Assembly: GCA_964650405.1 (NCBI GenBank)
Contig: CAZYTO010000010.1
Coordinates: 1-46,328 of the forward strand
DNA from: CAZYTO01 sp964650405
GTDB taxonomy: Bacteria > Acidobacteriota > Thermoanaerobaculia > Gp7-AA8
Reading direction: 5' to 3'
Length of the DNA stretch: 46,328 nt
Each line of letters opens with the position of its first letter. Position 1 is the stretch's first letter. A model generated the notes under the pieces. That model made no database searches. It saw only the letters and a list, made by a program, of their open reading frames with translations, and was not told the DNA's origin. Positions 14,437 to 21,621 of this stretch are shown here, one piece after another. The position numbers and the translations under genes are program-made.

Positions 14437-15137
14437 CTCGAAAACCCTTCCTTCGTGAACATCCGCTCGGGGTTGTCGTGGGGCGTGAGCGCGGAGTAGC
14501 GCATGAGGGTCCGGTTGCCGGTGCGCAGGAGGTCTTCGATCTCGACCGACGTGACGACTCGGCGGCCGTCGAGGATGCCGAGCTCGCGGTACCAGGCGCG
14601 CTTGATGAGCTTTCCGGACGAGACGTAGAAATCAGCCCGCTTCGGCTCGTACGTCGTCTTGTCCACCCAAAGCTGCACGCGCGCGTAGGCCACGCTCGGA
14701 TCCCTGGCCGTCAGGTCGAGGCGCCAGGCCTCGCCGTCGGGCGTGGCGGTGGTGGCGGTGTAGTCCACGGTGAAGCTGGTACGGGCCACGTCGCCGTTCG
14801 AGGCCTGGCCGGCGAGCCGCTGCAGGGGCGAGATGCGGATCGGTTTGCTCGCGGACGGCAGGTAGATCCACATGGCGTCGCGCAGCATGAGCAGGTACTT
14901 GCCCTTCTCCGTCTGCGGCCAGAGGAACTCCACCACGCTGCGGTCGGAACCGCGGCCGTAGACGCGGTACTTCTGCGTGTCGGACGTCGTGCCGCTGATG
15001 GCGGTCAGCTCGACGTCGATGGAGAAGCTGTCCAGCGGATTGCGGAACTGGTCGACGCGGGCCAGGATCGTGCTTGGATCCTCCGCGCGAACAGGAGCAG
15101 CGGTGAGGATTGCGAGGCTCAGGATTAGAGCTTTCAT
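14433..15137 (-). CDS. LolA-like periplasmic outer-membrane lipoprotein-sorting protein
   Basis: The 234-residue product has a signal peptide (MKALILSLAILTAAPVRA) and a LolA/LolB-type half-barrel fold suggested by alternating beta segments. These include DSFSIDVELTAISG, KYRVYGRGSDRSVVEFLWPQTEKGKYLLML, DAMWIYLPSASKPIRISPLQRL, and WVDKTTYEPKRADFYVSSGKLIKR. This pattern matches the outer-membrane lipoprotein-sorting domain often encoded beside FtsX-type ABC transporters. It probably carries a hydrophobic ligand through the periplasm. The stop overlaps the next ATG, and the gene begins 10 nt after the permease. Confidence 0.85.
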   Translation of the reverse strand: MKALILSLAILTAAPVRAEDPSTILARVDQFRNPLDSFSIDVELTAISGTTSDTQKYRVYGRGSDRSVVEFLWPQTEKGKYLLMLRDAMWIYLPSASKPIRISPLQRLAGQASNGDVARTSFTVDYTATTATPDGEAWRLDLTARDPSVAYARVQLWVDKTTYEPKRADFYVSSGKLIKRAWYRELGILDGRRVVTSVEIEDLLRTGNRTLMRYSALTPHDNPERMFTKEGFSR

Positions 15138-15147
15138 TGTGTGGTCC

Positions 15148-16359
15148 TCAGATGTGTCCCAGCGCGTCGACGATGCGCAGGCGCGAGGCCTTGAGCGCGG
15201 GGACGATGGACGAGAGCGTGGCGGTGACGATGGAGATCACGGCCGCGGTGACGAGGACGGACGGCTGCAGGAGGATGTAGAGCGGGTAGCCGACCGTGTA
15301 CGTCGGCGGCGGAGGCAGCATGATGTGGGCGTGGTTGATCAGCCAGGCCATGACCGCGCCGGCGGTGACGCCGCAGACGGCGCCGAGGACGCCGATGCCG
15401 AAGCCTTCCAGGAGGAAGAGGCGCCAGATGCTGCCGCGGGTCGTGCCCATGGCCATGAGCGTGCCGATCTCGCGGGTGCGCTCGAAGACCGACATGGCGA
15501 TGGTGTTGGCCACGCTGAAGACGACGATGCCGAAGACGATCACGCCGAGGAAGCCGAAGATGCCGTTGTAGAGGGCCATGACCTGCTGGTAGAACGTGGC
15601 CAGTTGGAGCCAGTCGCGCATGTCCAGGCTCCAGCCGTTGCGCGTGAAGAGCGCGGCCAGGTCCGAACGGACGGCCTGGGTGTCGTTGGTCTCCTTGAGA
15701 AAGACGAGCAGTTTCTCGACCTTCTTCGTCTGGAGGAGCTGTTGCGCGCCGGCCAGGGGCATCTTCACGGCGCGGTCGTCGTACTCCTTCACGCCGCTCA
15801 TGAAGATCCCGGCCACGCGCACGTCCATGGCGTTGAGCGAGCCGGTGGTGGTCATGGACATGAGGGTCACGTAGTCGCCCGGCTTGGCGTGCATGGCGTG
15901 GGCGAGGCCCTTGCCGAGCGTCACGGCGTCGCGCTCTCCCAGCGGCACATCGGTTCCGGAGACGATGCGCTGGCTGCTGGAGACGCGGTCCTTCTCCGGC
16001 TCGACGGCCGTGGCCAGGAATGTCTCCGACTTCTCGCCGTTGCTGACGAGCCCCATGAGGGTGATCTGCGCGGCGGTCATCTTGACGCGCGGGTCGTGCT
16101 CGATGGCCGTGCGGACGGCGGTCGCGTCGGCCAGGCCGTACTCGAGAGGCTTCGCGCCTTCGGCCTTGTCGAAGCCCCTGCCGTAGACCTGCAGGTGTCC
16201 GAGGCGGCGGATGCCGGACTCGCGGAGGCCGCGGAAGGTCACGGCCTTGTAGCCGCCGAAGAGAATGAGGCCGACGGCGCCGAGCACGATGGCGGCCAGG
16301 GTGATGGCCGAACGGCGCCGGTTGCGGAAGAGATTGCGGATGGCGAGGTTGGTGAGCAT
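15148..16359 (-). CDS. ABC transporter permease, FtsX/MacB/LolC type
   Basis: The 403-residue product has the four-helix layout of the family. One helix lies near the N terminus (RRSAITLAAIVLGAVGLILFGGY), then a ~230-residue periplasmic MacB-PCD domain, then three C-terminal helices (including IVFGIVVFSVANTIAMSVFERTREIG, GVLGAVCGVTAGAVMAWL and VTAAVISIVTATLSSIVPALKA). The ERTREIGTLMAMGTTRGSI loop after the second helix is a family hallmark. Such permeases are mechanotransmitters that drive lipoprotein, lipid or toxin handling. The cognate ATPase is encoded upstream and a LolA-like protein downstream. Confidence 0.93.
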   Translation of the reverse strand: MLTNLAIRNLFRNRRRSAITLAAIVLGAVGLILFGGYKAVTFRGLRESGIRRLGHLQVYGRGFDKAEGAKPLEYGLADATAVRTAIEHDPRVKMTAAQITLMGLVSNGEKSETFLATAVEPEKDRVSSSQRIVSGTDVPLGERDAVTLGKGLAHAMHAKPGDYVTLMSMTTTGSLNAMDVRVAGIFMSGVKEYDDRAVKMPLAGAQQLLQTKKVEKLLVFLKETNDTQAVRSDLAALFTRNGWSLDMRDWLQLATFYQQVMALYNGIFGFLGVIVFGIVVFSVANTIAMSVFERTREIGTLMAMGTTRGSIWRLFLLEGFGIGVLGAVCGVTAGAVMAWLINHAHIMLPPPPTYTVGYPLYILLQPSVLVTAAVISIVTATLSSIVPALKASRLRIVDALGHI

Positions 16360-16371
16360 GTCGTCCCTTTC

Positions 16372-16485
16372 AGTGGAGGACGGACAATCCTGTCCGTCTC
16401 AAGCGTGGACGACGGCCAGGCCCGTCTGTCCGGAGGTGGTGGGAATCGCGGCCGGGGGGACGGACAGGATTGTCCGTCCTCCACT
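16372..16485. repeat. 27-bp perfect inverted repeat overlapping the ABC ATPase 3' end
   Basis: Arms agtggaggacggacaatc... (16372-16398) and its exact complement (16459-16485) are separated by 60 nt. Each arm contains an acggacaNtcctgtccgt-type near-palindrome. The right arm and the spacer encode the last ~27 residues and the stop codon of the ATPase gene. Confidence 0.9.
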
Positions 16486-17154
16486 GGCGATCTGCCCGTC
16501 GTGGATGCGCACGACACGCGGCACGCGCGCCAGCAGGGCGGGGTCGTGGGTGGAGAAGACGAACGTCACGCCGGTGGTGGCGTTGGGTTGGGCCGGCGGG
16601 TCGGGGATGCGGGCGGGGGTGTCGGAGTCGAGGTTGGCGGTGGGCTCGTCGGCGATGACGGGCTTGGGCTGGCCGGCCATGGCCCGGGCGATGGCCACGC
16701 GCTGCCGCTGGCCGCCGGACATCTGATCGGGCCGCTGTTTCGCCTGTTCGGTGATGCCGACCTGGGCCAGCCAGTGGGCGACGCGCGCGATGCGCTCGCG
16801 GCGCGGGACGCGCTGCAGGAGGAGCGGGTACTCGACGTTCTCGTAGGCGGTGAGGACGGGGACGAGGTTGAACGTCTGGAAGACGTAGCCGATCGTGTCA
16901 CGCCGGAGGGTGGCCAGGCGGTGCAGCGGCAGCGGCGTGACGTCGGCGCCGTCGATAACGATGCGGCCGCGGTCGGGCTTGTCGATGCAGCCGATGAGGT
17001 TGAGCAGGGTGGTCTTGCCGCTCCCGGACGGTCCGGCCAGGGCCAGGAACTCGCCGCGGGCGATGGTCAGGGTCACGTCGCGCAGCGCGGACACGCTCAC
17101 CCGTCCGAGGCGGTACGACTTGCTGACGTGCTCCAGGGAAATGAGGTCGTTCAT
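16399..17154 (-). CDS. ABC transporter ATP-binding protein, LolD/MacB type
   Basis: The 251-residue product has every nucleotide-binding motif: Walker A GPSGSGKTT (41-49), Q-loop Gln93 in YVFQTFNLVP, signature MSGGQ (145-149), Walker B PVIADE (165-170) and switch His203 (STHDP). LolD-like ATPases power FtsX-type permeases; the permease gene follows. The start at 17154 has a GGAG Shine-Dalgarno. Two oddities: the segment after the D-loop (DTPARIPDPPAQPNATTG) is Pro-rich and unlike the usual helix, and the last ~27 residues (GGRTILSVPPAAIPTTSG...) are encoded by an inverted-repeat element. The original C terminus was probably overwritten. Confidence 0.92.
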   Translation of the reverse strand: MNDLISLEHVSKSYRLGRVSVSALRDVTLTIARGEFLALAGPSGSGKTTLLNLIGCIDKPDRGRIVIDGADVTPLPLHRLATLRRDTIGYVFQTFNLVPVLTAYENVEYPLLLQRVPRRERIARVAHWLAQVGITEQAKQRPDQMSGGQRQRVAIARAMAGQPKPVIADEPTANLDSDTPARIPDPPAQPNATTGVTFVFSTHDPALLARVPRVVRIHDGQIASGGRTILSVPPAAIPTTSGQTGLAVVHA

Positions 17155-17261
17155 GTCGTCTCCTTCGTTGACTACGCTCCGCAATCTAGACGGCGGCGCG
17201 AGGACGCACATGTGCCGGAGGGGCGAGGCGCCGGGCATGACTTTCGGCAGGGGGGCGAGGC

Positions 17262-17340
17262 AAGGCTGGAAGGCGGGAAGGCTGAAAGGGGGAGCGCGAC
17301 GGGCCTTCCCACCCTTTCAGCCTTCCAGCCTTTCAGCCTT
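17262..17340. repeat. Hairpin of ggctgaaa/ggctggaa repeats
   Basis: Left array aaggctggaaggcgggaagg... (17262-17290) faces ccctttcagccttccagcct... (17312-17340) across a 21-nt loop, between the divergent ABC operon and gluQ. The unit is shared with 11091-11170. Confidence 0.9.
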
Positions 17341-17410
17341 CGTTCTCAGCGACACCTCGACTCGGATTCAAGCCCGGATCCGATCACCTGCCGTGATTAA
17401 CTTCGGCCGT

Positions 17411-18277
17411 ATGCCGTTCACCGGCCGTTTCGCGCCGAGTCCTACGGGGCCGCTCCACTTGGGCAGTCTGGTGGCTGCGGTGGGGTCGTGGCTGTTTGCA
17501 CGCGCCGCGGGCGGTCGATGGCTGGTGCGGATGGAGGATCTCGACACGCCGCGGGTCGTGGACGGCAGCGCGGAGGAGATCCTGGCCGCGCTCCGGCGCT
17601 ACGGTCTGGAATGGGACGGCGAGGTGGTGTGGCAGTCGCGGCGGATCGCGTTGTACGAGGACGCGCTGGCGACATTGCGCGGCCGCGGACTGGCCTACGA
17701 CTGCTCCTGCTCGCGCGCGGAGCTGCAGCGCGCGGCCTCGGCGCCGCTCGGCAGGGAGCCGGTCTATCCCGGCACCTGCCGCGATGGTCTGCCGCCCGGA
17801 CGAGCGGCGCGTGCCGTCCGCTTCCGCGTGCCGCCGGGAATCGTTGCCTTCGACGATTTGCTCCGCGGAGGTGTCGAGGAGGACGTCGCCGCCTGCACGG
17901 GCGACTTCGTCATCAAACGCGCCGACGGACCGTTCGCTTACCAGCTCGCCGTCGTGGTCGACGACGCGGAGCAAGGCGTGACGCAGGTCGTGCGCGGCGG
18001 CGACCTGCTGTCGTCCACGCCGCGCCAGATCGCCCTGCAGCGCGCGCTCGGGCTGGCCGCTCCCGTCTACGCGCACCTCCCGCTGGTCCTCGGTCCCGAC
18101 GGCACGAAGCTCGGCAAGCGCGACGGCGCCCTTCCCCTCCCAACGCTCGACGATGCCCGCGTCCGCGCAAGCTTGGCCGAGGCGCTCTCGATCCTAGGCA
18201 TCACGGTGGGGCAGGATGCACCGGCGCGGATGCTGGCGGAGGCGCTGCGCGTCTTCGCGGTGTCGGGTGCCGGGTAA
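17411..18277 (+). CDS. gluQ: Glutamyl-queuosine tRNA(Asp) synthetase
   Basis: The 288-residue protein is a shortened class I glutamyl-tRNA synthetase without the anticodon-binding domain, as in GluQ/YadB, which attaches Glu to queuosine-34 of tRNA-Asp. Visible features are RFAPSPTGPLHLGS (HIGH-like), RMEDLDTPR, and the zinc ligands Cys99, Cys101, Tyr120 and Cys124 (YDCSCSR, YPGTC). Also present are GGDLLSSTPRQ and KLGKR (233-237, the KMSKS equivalent). The start follows the homology boundary at MPFTGRFAPSP. The last few codons and the stop lie in a short intergenic-type repeat (cgggtgccgggtaac). Confidence 0.95.
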   Translation: MPFTGRFAPSPTGPLHLGSLVAAVGSWLFARAAGGRWLVRMEDLDTPRVVDGSAEEILAALRRYGLEWDGEVVWQSRRIALYEDALATLRGRGLAYDCSCSRAELQRAASAPLGREPVYPGTCRDGLPPGRAARAVRFRVPPGIVAFDDLLRGGVEEDVAACTGDFVIKRADGPFAYQLAVVVDDAEQGVTQVVRGGDLLSSTPRQIALQRALGLAAPVYAHLPLVLGPDGTKLGKRDGALPLPTLDDARVRASLAEALSILGITVGQDAPARMLAEALRVFAVSGAG

Positions 18278-18317
18278 CGGGTACCAGGCAACAGGTGCCG
18301 GGTATCAGCTGCCGGGG
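18260..18317. repeat. gtgccggg/gtaccagg-type short repeats
   Basis: Degenerate direct units (tgtcgggtg, ccgggtaacgg, gtaccaggc, aacaggtgcc, gggtatcagc) run across the stop codon of gluQ into the following gap. Confidence 0.65.
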
Positions 18318-18404
18318 TAGGACCGGGTGATCCGTCGGCGTCTCGAGTGCCGGTCTGTGTAGAGTGGACAGAGCCCAGGTCATTCCAAGAGCGAGGAGTT
18401 AGTC

Positions 18405-19139
18405 ATGAGCCACTGGAACCGCAGGAACTACCAGATGGTGGTTCGCAACCTGAGTACCGCCGCCACCGATCACCAGGTGGCCGGGATGATTGCCGCGATC
18501 CAACAGCAGATCCTGCGCGATGTCTACCCTTCCTGGGGTTTGAAGGCCGAGTTGCGGATGATCCGGAAGGCGGCCAGAGTCCCGTCCGGCGTCATGATCA
18601 TCAACGTGAAAGACAGGAGCGACTTCAAGGGGACGGCCGGGTATCACCTGACGGAGGATGGCCTGCCCGTCACGTATGTATTTGCCAAGGACGACATGGC
18701 GCACGGGCGGGGACTCGATGGTCTTTCTTCGACGCTCTCTCACGAAATCATCGAAATGCTCGTCGATCCGGAAGTGAATCTGTACGCGGTGGGTGTCGAC
18801 CCGAAGGGCCGGCGAAAGAAGGCGTTGTTCCCGTACGAGGCGTGCGACCCCGTTCAGGGTAATCACTACAGGATCGACGGCGTGGCGGTGTCGGACTTCG
18901 TGTTTCCGGAATGGTTCGAGCCGGAGCGCACCGAGGGCGAACGATTCAACCATGCGGATACGTTGAGGTCGGCGTTCTCCCTCGCGCCTGAGGGATACGC
19001 CAGGATTTTCGAGTTGTCGAGCAGAAGGTGGGTCCTTCGCTTCGGTCCGAGGCGGAAAACGGCTCCCAGCCGGCATAGAAGTGACGCCCGGCATCATCCC
19101 TTCCGGCCGGCACGGGGCCGGGTACCAGGTACCAGGTAA
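18405..19139 (+). CDS. Hypothetical protein with a HEIIE (HExxE) putative metal motif
   Basis: The 244-residue product has no signal peptide. A central motif STLSHEIIEMLVDPEVN (His113, Glu114, Glu117) recalls the metal-binding helix of zincins, but the usual HExxH second His is replaced by Glu. Further landmarks are YEACDPVQGNHYRIDGVAVSDFVFPEWF. I think similar proteins of unknown function exist in bacteria. Metal binding or hydrolase activity is only inferred. The start has an excellent GAGGAG Shine-Dalgarno. The C-terminal ~30 residues are basic, low-complexity, and partly encoded by the repeat at 19116-19200, so the true domain ends near residue 212. Confidence 0.65.
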   Translation: MSHWNRRNYQMVVRNLSTAATDHQVAGMIAAIQQQILRDVYPSWGLKAELRMIRKAARVPSGVMIINVKDRSDFKGTAGYHLTEDGLPVTYVFAKDDMAHGRGLDGLSSTLSHEIIEMLVDPEVNLYAVGVDPKGRRKKALFPYEACDPVQGNHYRIDGVAVSDFVFPEWFEPERTEGERFNHADTLRSAFSLAPEGYARIFELSSRRWVLRFGPRRKTAPSRHRSDARHHPFRPARGRVPGTR

Positions 19140-19200
19140 CCAGGTCCCCGGCCCCCGGTACCTGGTACCCGGTACCCGCATGCGCGTATGCCCGGTACCC
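19116..19200. repeat. ggtacca heptamer hairpin overlapping a gene end
   Basis: Array cgggtaccaggtaccaggta (19118 onward) is followed closely by its complement gtacctggtacccggtaccc (19157 onward). It contains the stop codon (19137-19139) of the preceding gene. Confidence 0.8.
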
Positions 19201-19212
19201 ATAGGATTCCCC

Positions 19213-19243
19213 TTGCATCTCACGTAACGTGAGGTCCTATCGT
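19213..19243 (+). promoter_or_regulatory. MerR-type promoter with a 19-nt spacer containing a 15-bp palindrome
   Basis: TTGCAT (19213-19218) and TATCGT (19238-19243) are 19 nt apart. The spacer starts with the perfect hyphenated palindrome CTCACGT-A-ACGTGAG (19219-19233). An over-long spacer holding a dyad is the known layout of promoters activated by MerR-family DNA distortion, and the next gene encodes a MerR protein. Confidence 0.65.
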
Positions 19244-19289
19244 GTGGTTCGTGCGCACGAACACGAACGTCAACACACGAGGAGGAATG

Positions 19290-20018
19290 ATGCGCTCCAG
19301 TCTCTGGCGCGTGGGGGAGCTGGCGAAGCGGACCGGCGTCTCGGTGCGGACTCTGCACTGGTACGAAGAGATCGGTCTGCTCGGGCCGTCCCAGCGAACG
19401 GAGGCGGGGCACCGGCTGTATGCGGCGGAGGACGTGGGCCGTCTGCAGCAGATTCGCTCCCTGCGGCAGCTCGGCTTCTCGCTCGACGAGATCCGGGAGT
19501 GCCTGGGCAATGGGCAGTTCTCACCGCGGCGCGTGATCGGTCTTCACCTGGCCCGTCTCGACGAAGAGATCGAGCTGCAGAAGCGGCTCCGGGTGCGGCT
19601 GGAGACCATCGCGTCGCATTACGACCGCGCGGAGCACGTCTCCGCGGAGGAATTCATACAAGCAATCGAGGCCATGAGCATGTTCGACAAGTATTTTTCG
19701 ACCGGGCAGTTGGAAGAGATCAGGAAGCGCCGCGAGCAGTTCAGCGAGGAGGATCTGAAGGCCGTGGCCAACGAGTGGCCGGAGCTGATCGCGAAGGTGC
19801 GCGCGGAGATGGCGAAGAACACCGATCCGGGCGCACCGGCGGTGCAGGCGCTGGCAAAGCGTTGGATGGAGCTCGTGCACGCCTTCAGCGGCGGCAACCG
19901 GGAGATCGAAAAGGGCGTCATGACGATGTACCGGAGCGAGCCGCAGGTGTCACAGCAGTACGGTGTGGACCCGGCGATCTTCGCGTACATCCAGAAGGCG
20001 ATCTCCAGTTCATCCTGA
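19290..20018 (+). CDS. MerR family regulator with a TipAS-like ligand-binding domain
   Basis: The ~242-residue product begins with a MerR winged helix (WRVGELAKRTGVSVRTLHWY, GLLGPSQRTEAGHRLYAAED), a dimerisation helix and then a ~115-residue all-helical domain. That domain (FSTGQLEEIRKRREQF, NEWPELIAKVRAEMAKNTDP, AKRWMELVHAFSGGNREIEK) resembles TipAS, the antibiotic-binding domain of TipA. The ligand is therefore likely a small organic molecule, not a metal. The start is ATG 19290 (or 19287) after GAGGAGG. A 19-nt-spacer promoter with a palindrome upstream suggests autoregulation. The stop codon is supplied by the left arm of an inverted repeat. Confidence 0.88.
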   Translation: MRSSLWRVGELAKRTGVSVRTLHWYEEIGLLGPSQRTEAGHRLYAAEDVGRLQQIRSLRQLGFSLDEIRECLGNGQFSPRRVIGLHLARLDEEIELQKRLRVRLETIASHYDRAEHVSAEEFIQAIEAMSMFDKYFSTGQLEEIRKRREQFSEEDLKAVANEWPELIAKVRAEMAKNTDPGAPAVQALAKRWMELVHAFSGGNREIEKGVMTMYRSEPQVSQQYGVDPAIFAYIQKAISSSS

Positions 20019-20175
20019 GCCGCACAGACGGCGAAGGATCTGGCGGCAACTGCACGGTCTCACGCCGCCAGATCCTTCCGTCCCGCCTCGGATAAGTTGA
20101 AATGAAGATTCGTGACATGCCCGCTTCCAGTCAGTTGCCGCCAGATCCTTCGCCGTCTGCGCGGCTCAGGATGAA
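20009..20175. repeat. Inverted repeat whose arms hold the stop and start codons of the flanking genes
   Basis: Left arm ttcatcctgagccgcacaga... (20009-20052) and right arm ...tctgcgcggctcaggatgaa (20132-20175) are nearly complementary over ~43 bp. A partial right-arm copy (ccgccagatccttccg) sits at ~20065. The left arm contains the TGA of the MerR gene (20016-20018) and the right arm the ATG of the PhyH gene (20171). Confidence 0.9.
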
Positions 20176-20779
20176 GTCGGTGAACTTAGACGATGAGGGC
20201 TGGCTGGTCCTGCCGGACGTCCTCGACGCGAGCGCCGTGGCGGCGATGCGCGAGGCGTTCGAGCGTGCGGCAACGACGCAGAAGGAGGCAGGTGCCCGGG
20301 AAGGGGGCACCCGCCACATCACGCTCGAGGATGCATCGTTCGGGATGGCCAGGACCGAGCCGCGGGTGCTGGAGGCAGTGCGGCACGTCATCGATCGCGA
20401 CTTCGGGCTCATGAACTGGGGCGGCCGCGACCCGCTGCCGGGCTTCGGCCAGCAGGGGCTGCACGCCGACTGGCATGCGCGGGCGGCCTGGGAGCCGTAT
20501 TCCGCGGCCACGGCGCTGTGGCTGCTGGACGATTTCACGCCGGACAACGGGGCCACGCGGCTGGTGCCGGGATCGCATCGAAAAGGTGCGGTGCCGAAGG
20601 CGTTCCGGGACCCGGAGCAGCGCCATCCGGAGGAGAAAACGGTCGTGGCGCGGGCCGGTTCGGTGCTCGTTTTCAACGGTCATTTATGGCACAGCGGGAC
20701 GCGCAACCGGACCGGCGGGCCGCGCCGGGTTCTGCAATGCCAGTTCGTGGCGAGCGAATCCATGCCGCGCCTGCGGTAG
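20171..20779 (+). CDS. Phytanoyl-CoA dioxygenase (PhyH) family protein
   Basis: The 202-residue product matches the Fe(II)/2-oxoglutarate PhyH fold. It has LDDEGWLVLPDVLDASAVAA at the N terminus, the iron motif HAD (His98, Asp100), WLLDDFTPDNGATRLVPGSH, the distal His174 in HLWHSGT and an Arg pair at ~185 for 2-oxoglutarate. Family members hydroxylate diverse small molecules, so the substrate is unknown. The start at 20171 agrees with the family N terminus. A start at 20102 would add 23 repeat-encoded residues and cannot be excluded. No good Shine-Dalgarno is seen for either. Confidence 0.88.
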   Translation: MKSVNLDDEGWLVLPDVLDASAVAAMREAFERAATTQKEAGAREGGTRHITLEDASFGMARTEPRVLEAVRHVIDRDFGLMNWGGRDPLPGFGQQGLHADWHARAAWEPYSAATALWLLDDFTPDNGATRLVPGSHRKGAVPKAFRDPEQRHPEEKTVVARAGSVLVFNGHLWHSGTRNRTGGPRRVLQCQFVASESMPRLR

Positions 20780-20797
20780 ACTGCAAGGGGTTCGGCG

Positions 20798-20827
20798 TTG
20801 ACCTTTGCTCCAAAAGCAGCGCAGAAT
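20798..20827 (+). promoter_or_regulatory. Promoter of the SWIB gene
   Basis: TTGACC (20798-20803) and CAGAAT (20822-20827) are separated by 18 nt, ending about 28 nt before the ATG at 20856. Confidence 0.5.
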
Positions 20828-20855
20828 CCGCGAAACTGACCGAGGAAGGATGACG

Positions 20856-21134
20856 ATGGCGACTAAGAAGGCTTCCGGATCCAAGGGTGGCGGCAAGGGT
20901 TTGGCCGCCGAGGTACAGCCGAGCGCGGATCTCGCGGCGATCGTCGGCAGCAAGCCGATTCCGCGCAGTGAAGTGACGAAGAAGGTGTGGGACTACATCA
21001 AGGCTCACGGCCTGCAGGACCAGACCAACAAGCGCATGATCAACGCGGACGACAACCTGAAGAAGATCTTCAACGGGAAGAAGCAGGTGTCGATGTTCGA
21101 GATGACCGCGCTGGTCAACAAGCACCTGAGCTAG
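20856..21134 (+). CDS. SWIB/MDM2 domain protein
   Basis: The 92-residue product has a Lys/Gly-rich basic N-terminal tail (ATKKASGSKGGGKG) and a SWIB domain. The domain reads SKPIPRSEVTKKVWDYIKAH, GLQDQTNKRMINADDNLKKIF and SMFEMTALVNKHL. Bacterial SWIB proteins are small and abundant, and are thought to be chromatin-associated or to contact DNA topology factors; the function is not settled. The start at 20856 follows GAGGAAGGA. It has its own promoter and a strong intrinsic terminator, suggesting a highly expressed single gene. Confidence 0.92.
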   Translation: MATKKASGSKGGGKGLAAEVQPSADLAAIVGSKPIPRSEVTKKVWDYIKAHGLQDQTNKRMINADDNLKKIFNGKKQVSMFEMTALVNKHLS

Positions 21135-21158
21135 CTCGCGCTTCCGCGACGCGCGCGA

Positions 21159-21189
21159 AGAGCCGCCTGCGGGCGGCTCTTTGTGTTTG
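21159..21189 (+). terminator. Rho-independent terminator of the SWIB gene
   Basis: A 9-bp stem agagccgcc / ggcggctct with a 4-nt loop is followed by ttgtgttt. It is the clearest intrinsic terminator on the plus strand here. Confidence 0.85.
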
Positions 21190-21191
21190 TC

Positions 21192-21602
21192 TTACCGGAT
21201 CCCCGTGTCGATGTTCACGTTCACGACCGTGGTGGCGTTGGCCTGGATGGTCACGTTCTTCGGCAGGTCGCTGGTGCGGTCGGCGGAGCTGGTGGTCTTC
21301 AGGTCGGCGACGTACGTCCCCGGTGCCAGCAGGATCGTGTAGAGCCCCTGGGAATCGATGTCGACCGTGTGCAGGAGCGTCGTCTTCGAAGCGTTGTAGA
21401 CGAGGATCTTGCGCGCGGCATACGCATCCGGCGGAGTGGGACAGCCGGCCGTCGTGACCGGACCGGGGCAGTTCGGGCCGATGGTGACCGTTCCGGACAG
21501 GCGCCCGGTCATCTGCGAGCCCTGGGGATCGGTGGGGCTGCTGGAGCCGCCGCAGGCAACCAGAGAGGCCAAGATGGCAGCGAGCGCGATCCGTTTCAGC
21601 AC
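21192..21602 (-). CDS. Small lipoprotein with a carboxypeptidase-regulatory-like beta domain
   Basis: The 136-residue product has a lipobox signal (AAILASLVAC, lipidated Cys17), a Ser/Thr/Pro-rich linker, and a beta-sandwich-like domain. The domain contains KILVYNASKTTLLHTVDIDSQGLYTILLAPGTYVADLKT, the pattern of carboxypeptidase regulatory-like (transthyretin-like) modules. It is probably a surface or periplasmic lipoprotein of unknown role. The GTG start at 21602 lies 6 nt after a TAGAAT hexamer, so the transcript is probably leaderless. Confidence 0.75.
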   Translation of the reverse strand: MLKRIALAAILASLVACGGSSSPTDPQGSQMTGRLSGTVTIGPNCPGPVTTAGCPTPPDAYAARKILVYNASKTTLLHTVDIDSQGLYTILLAPGTYVADLKTTSSADRTSDLPKNVTIQANATTVVNVNIDTGIR

Positions 21603-21614
21603 GCCGCCATTCTA
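21603..21614 (-). promoter_or_regulatory. -10 element TAGAAT, 6 nt before a GTG start
   Basis: On the minus strand TAGAAT (5/6 match) plus GGCGGC directly precede the GTG at 21602. No Shine-Dalgarno is present. Confidence 0.55.
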
Positions 21615-21621
21615 GACCCGC

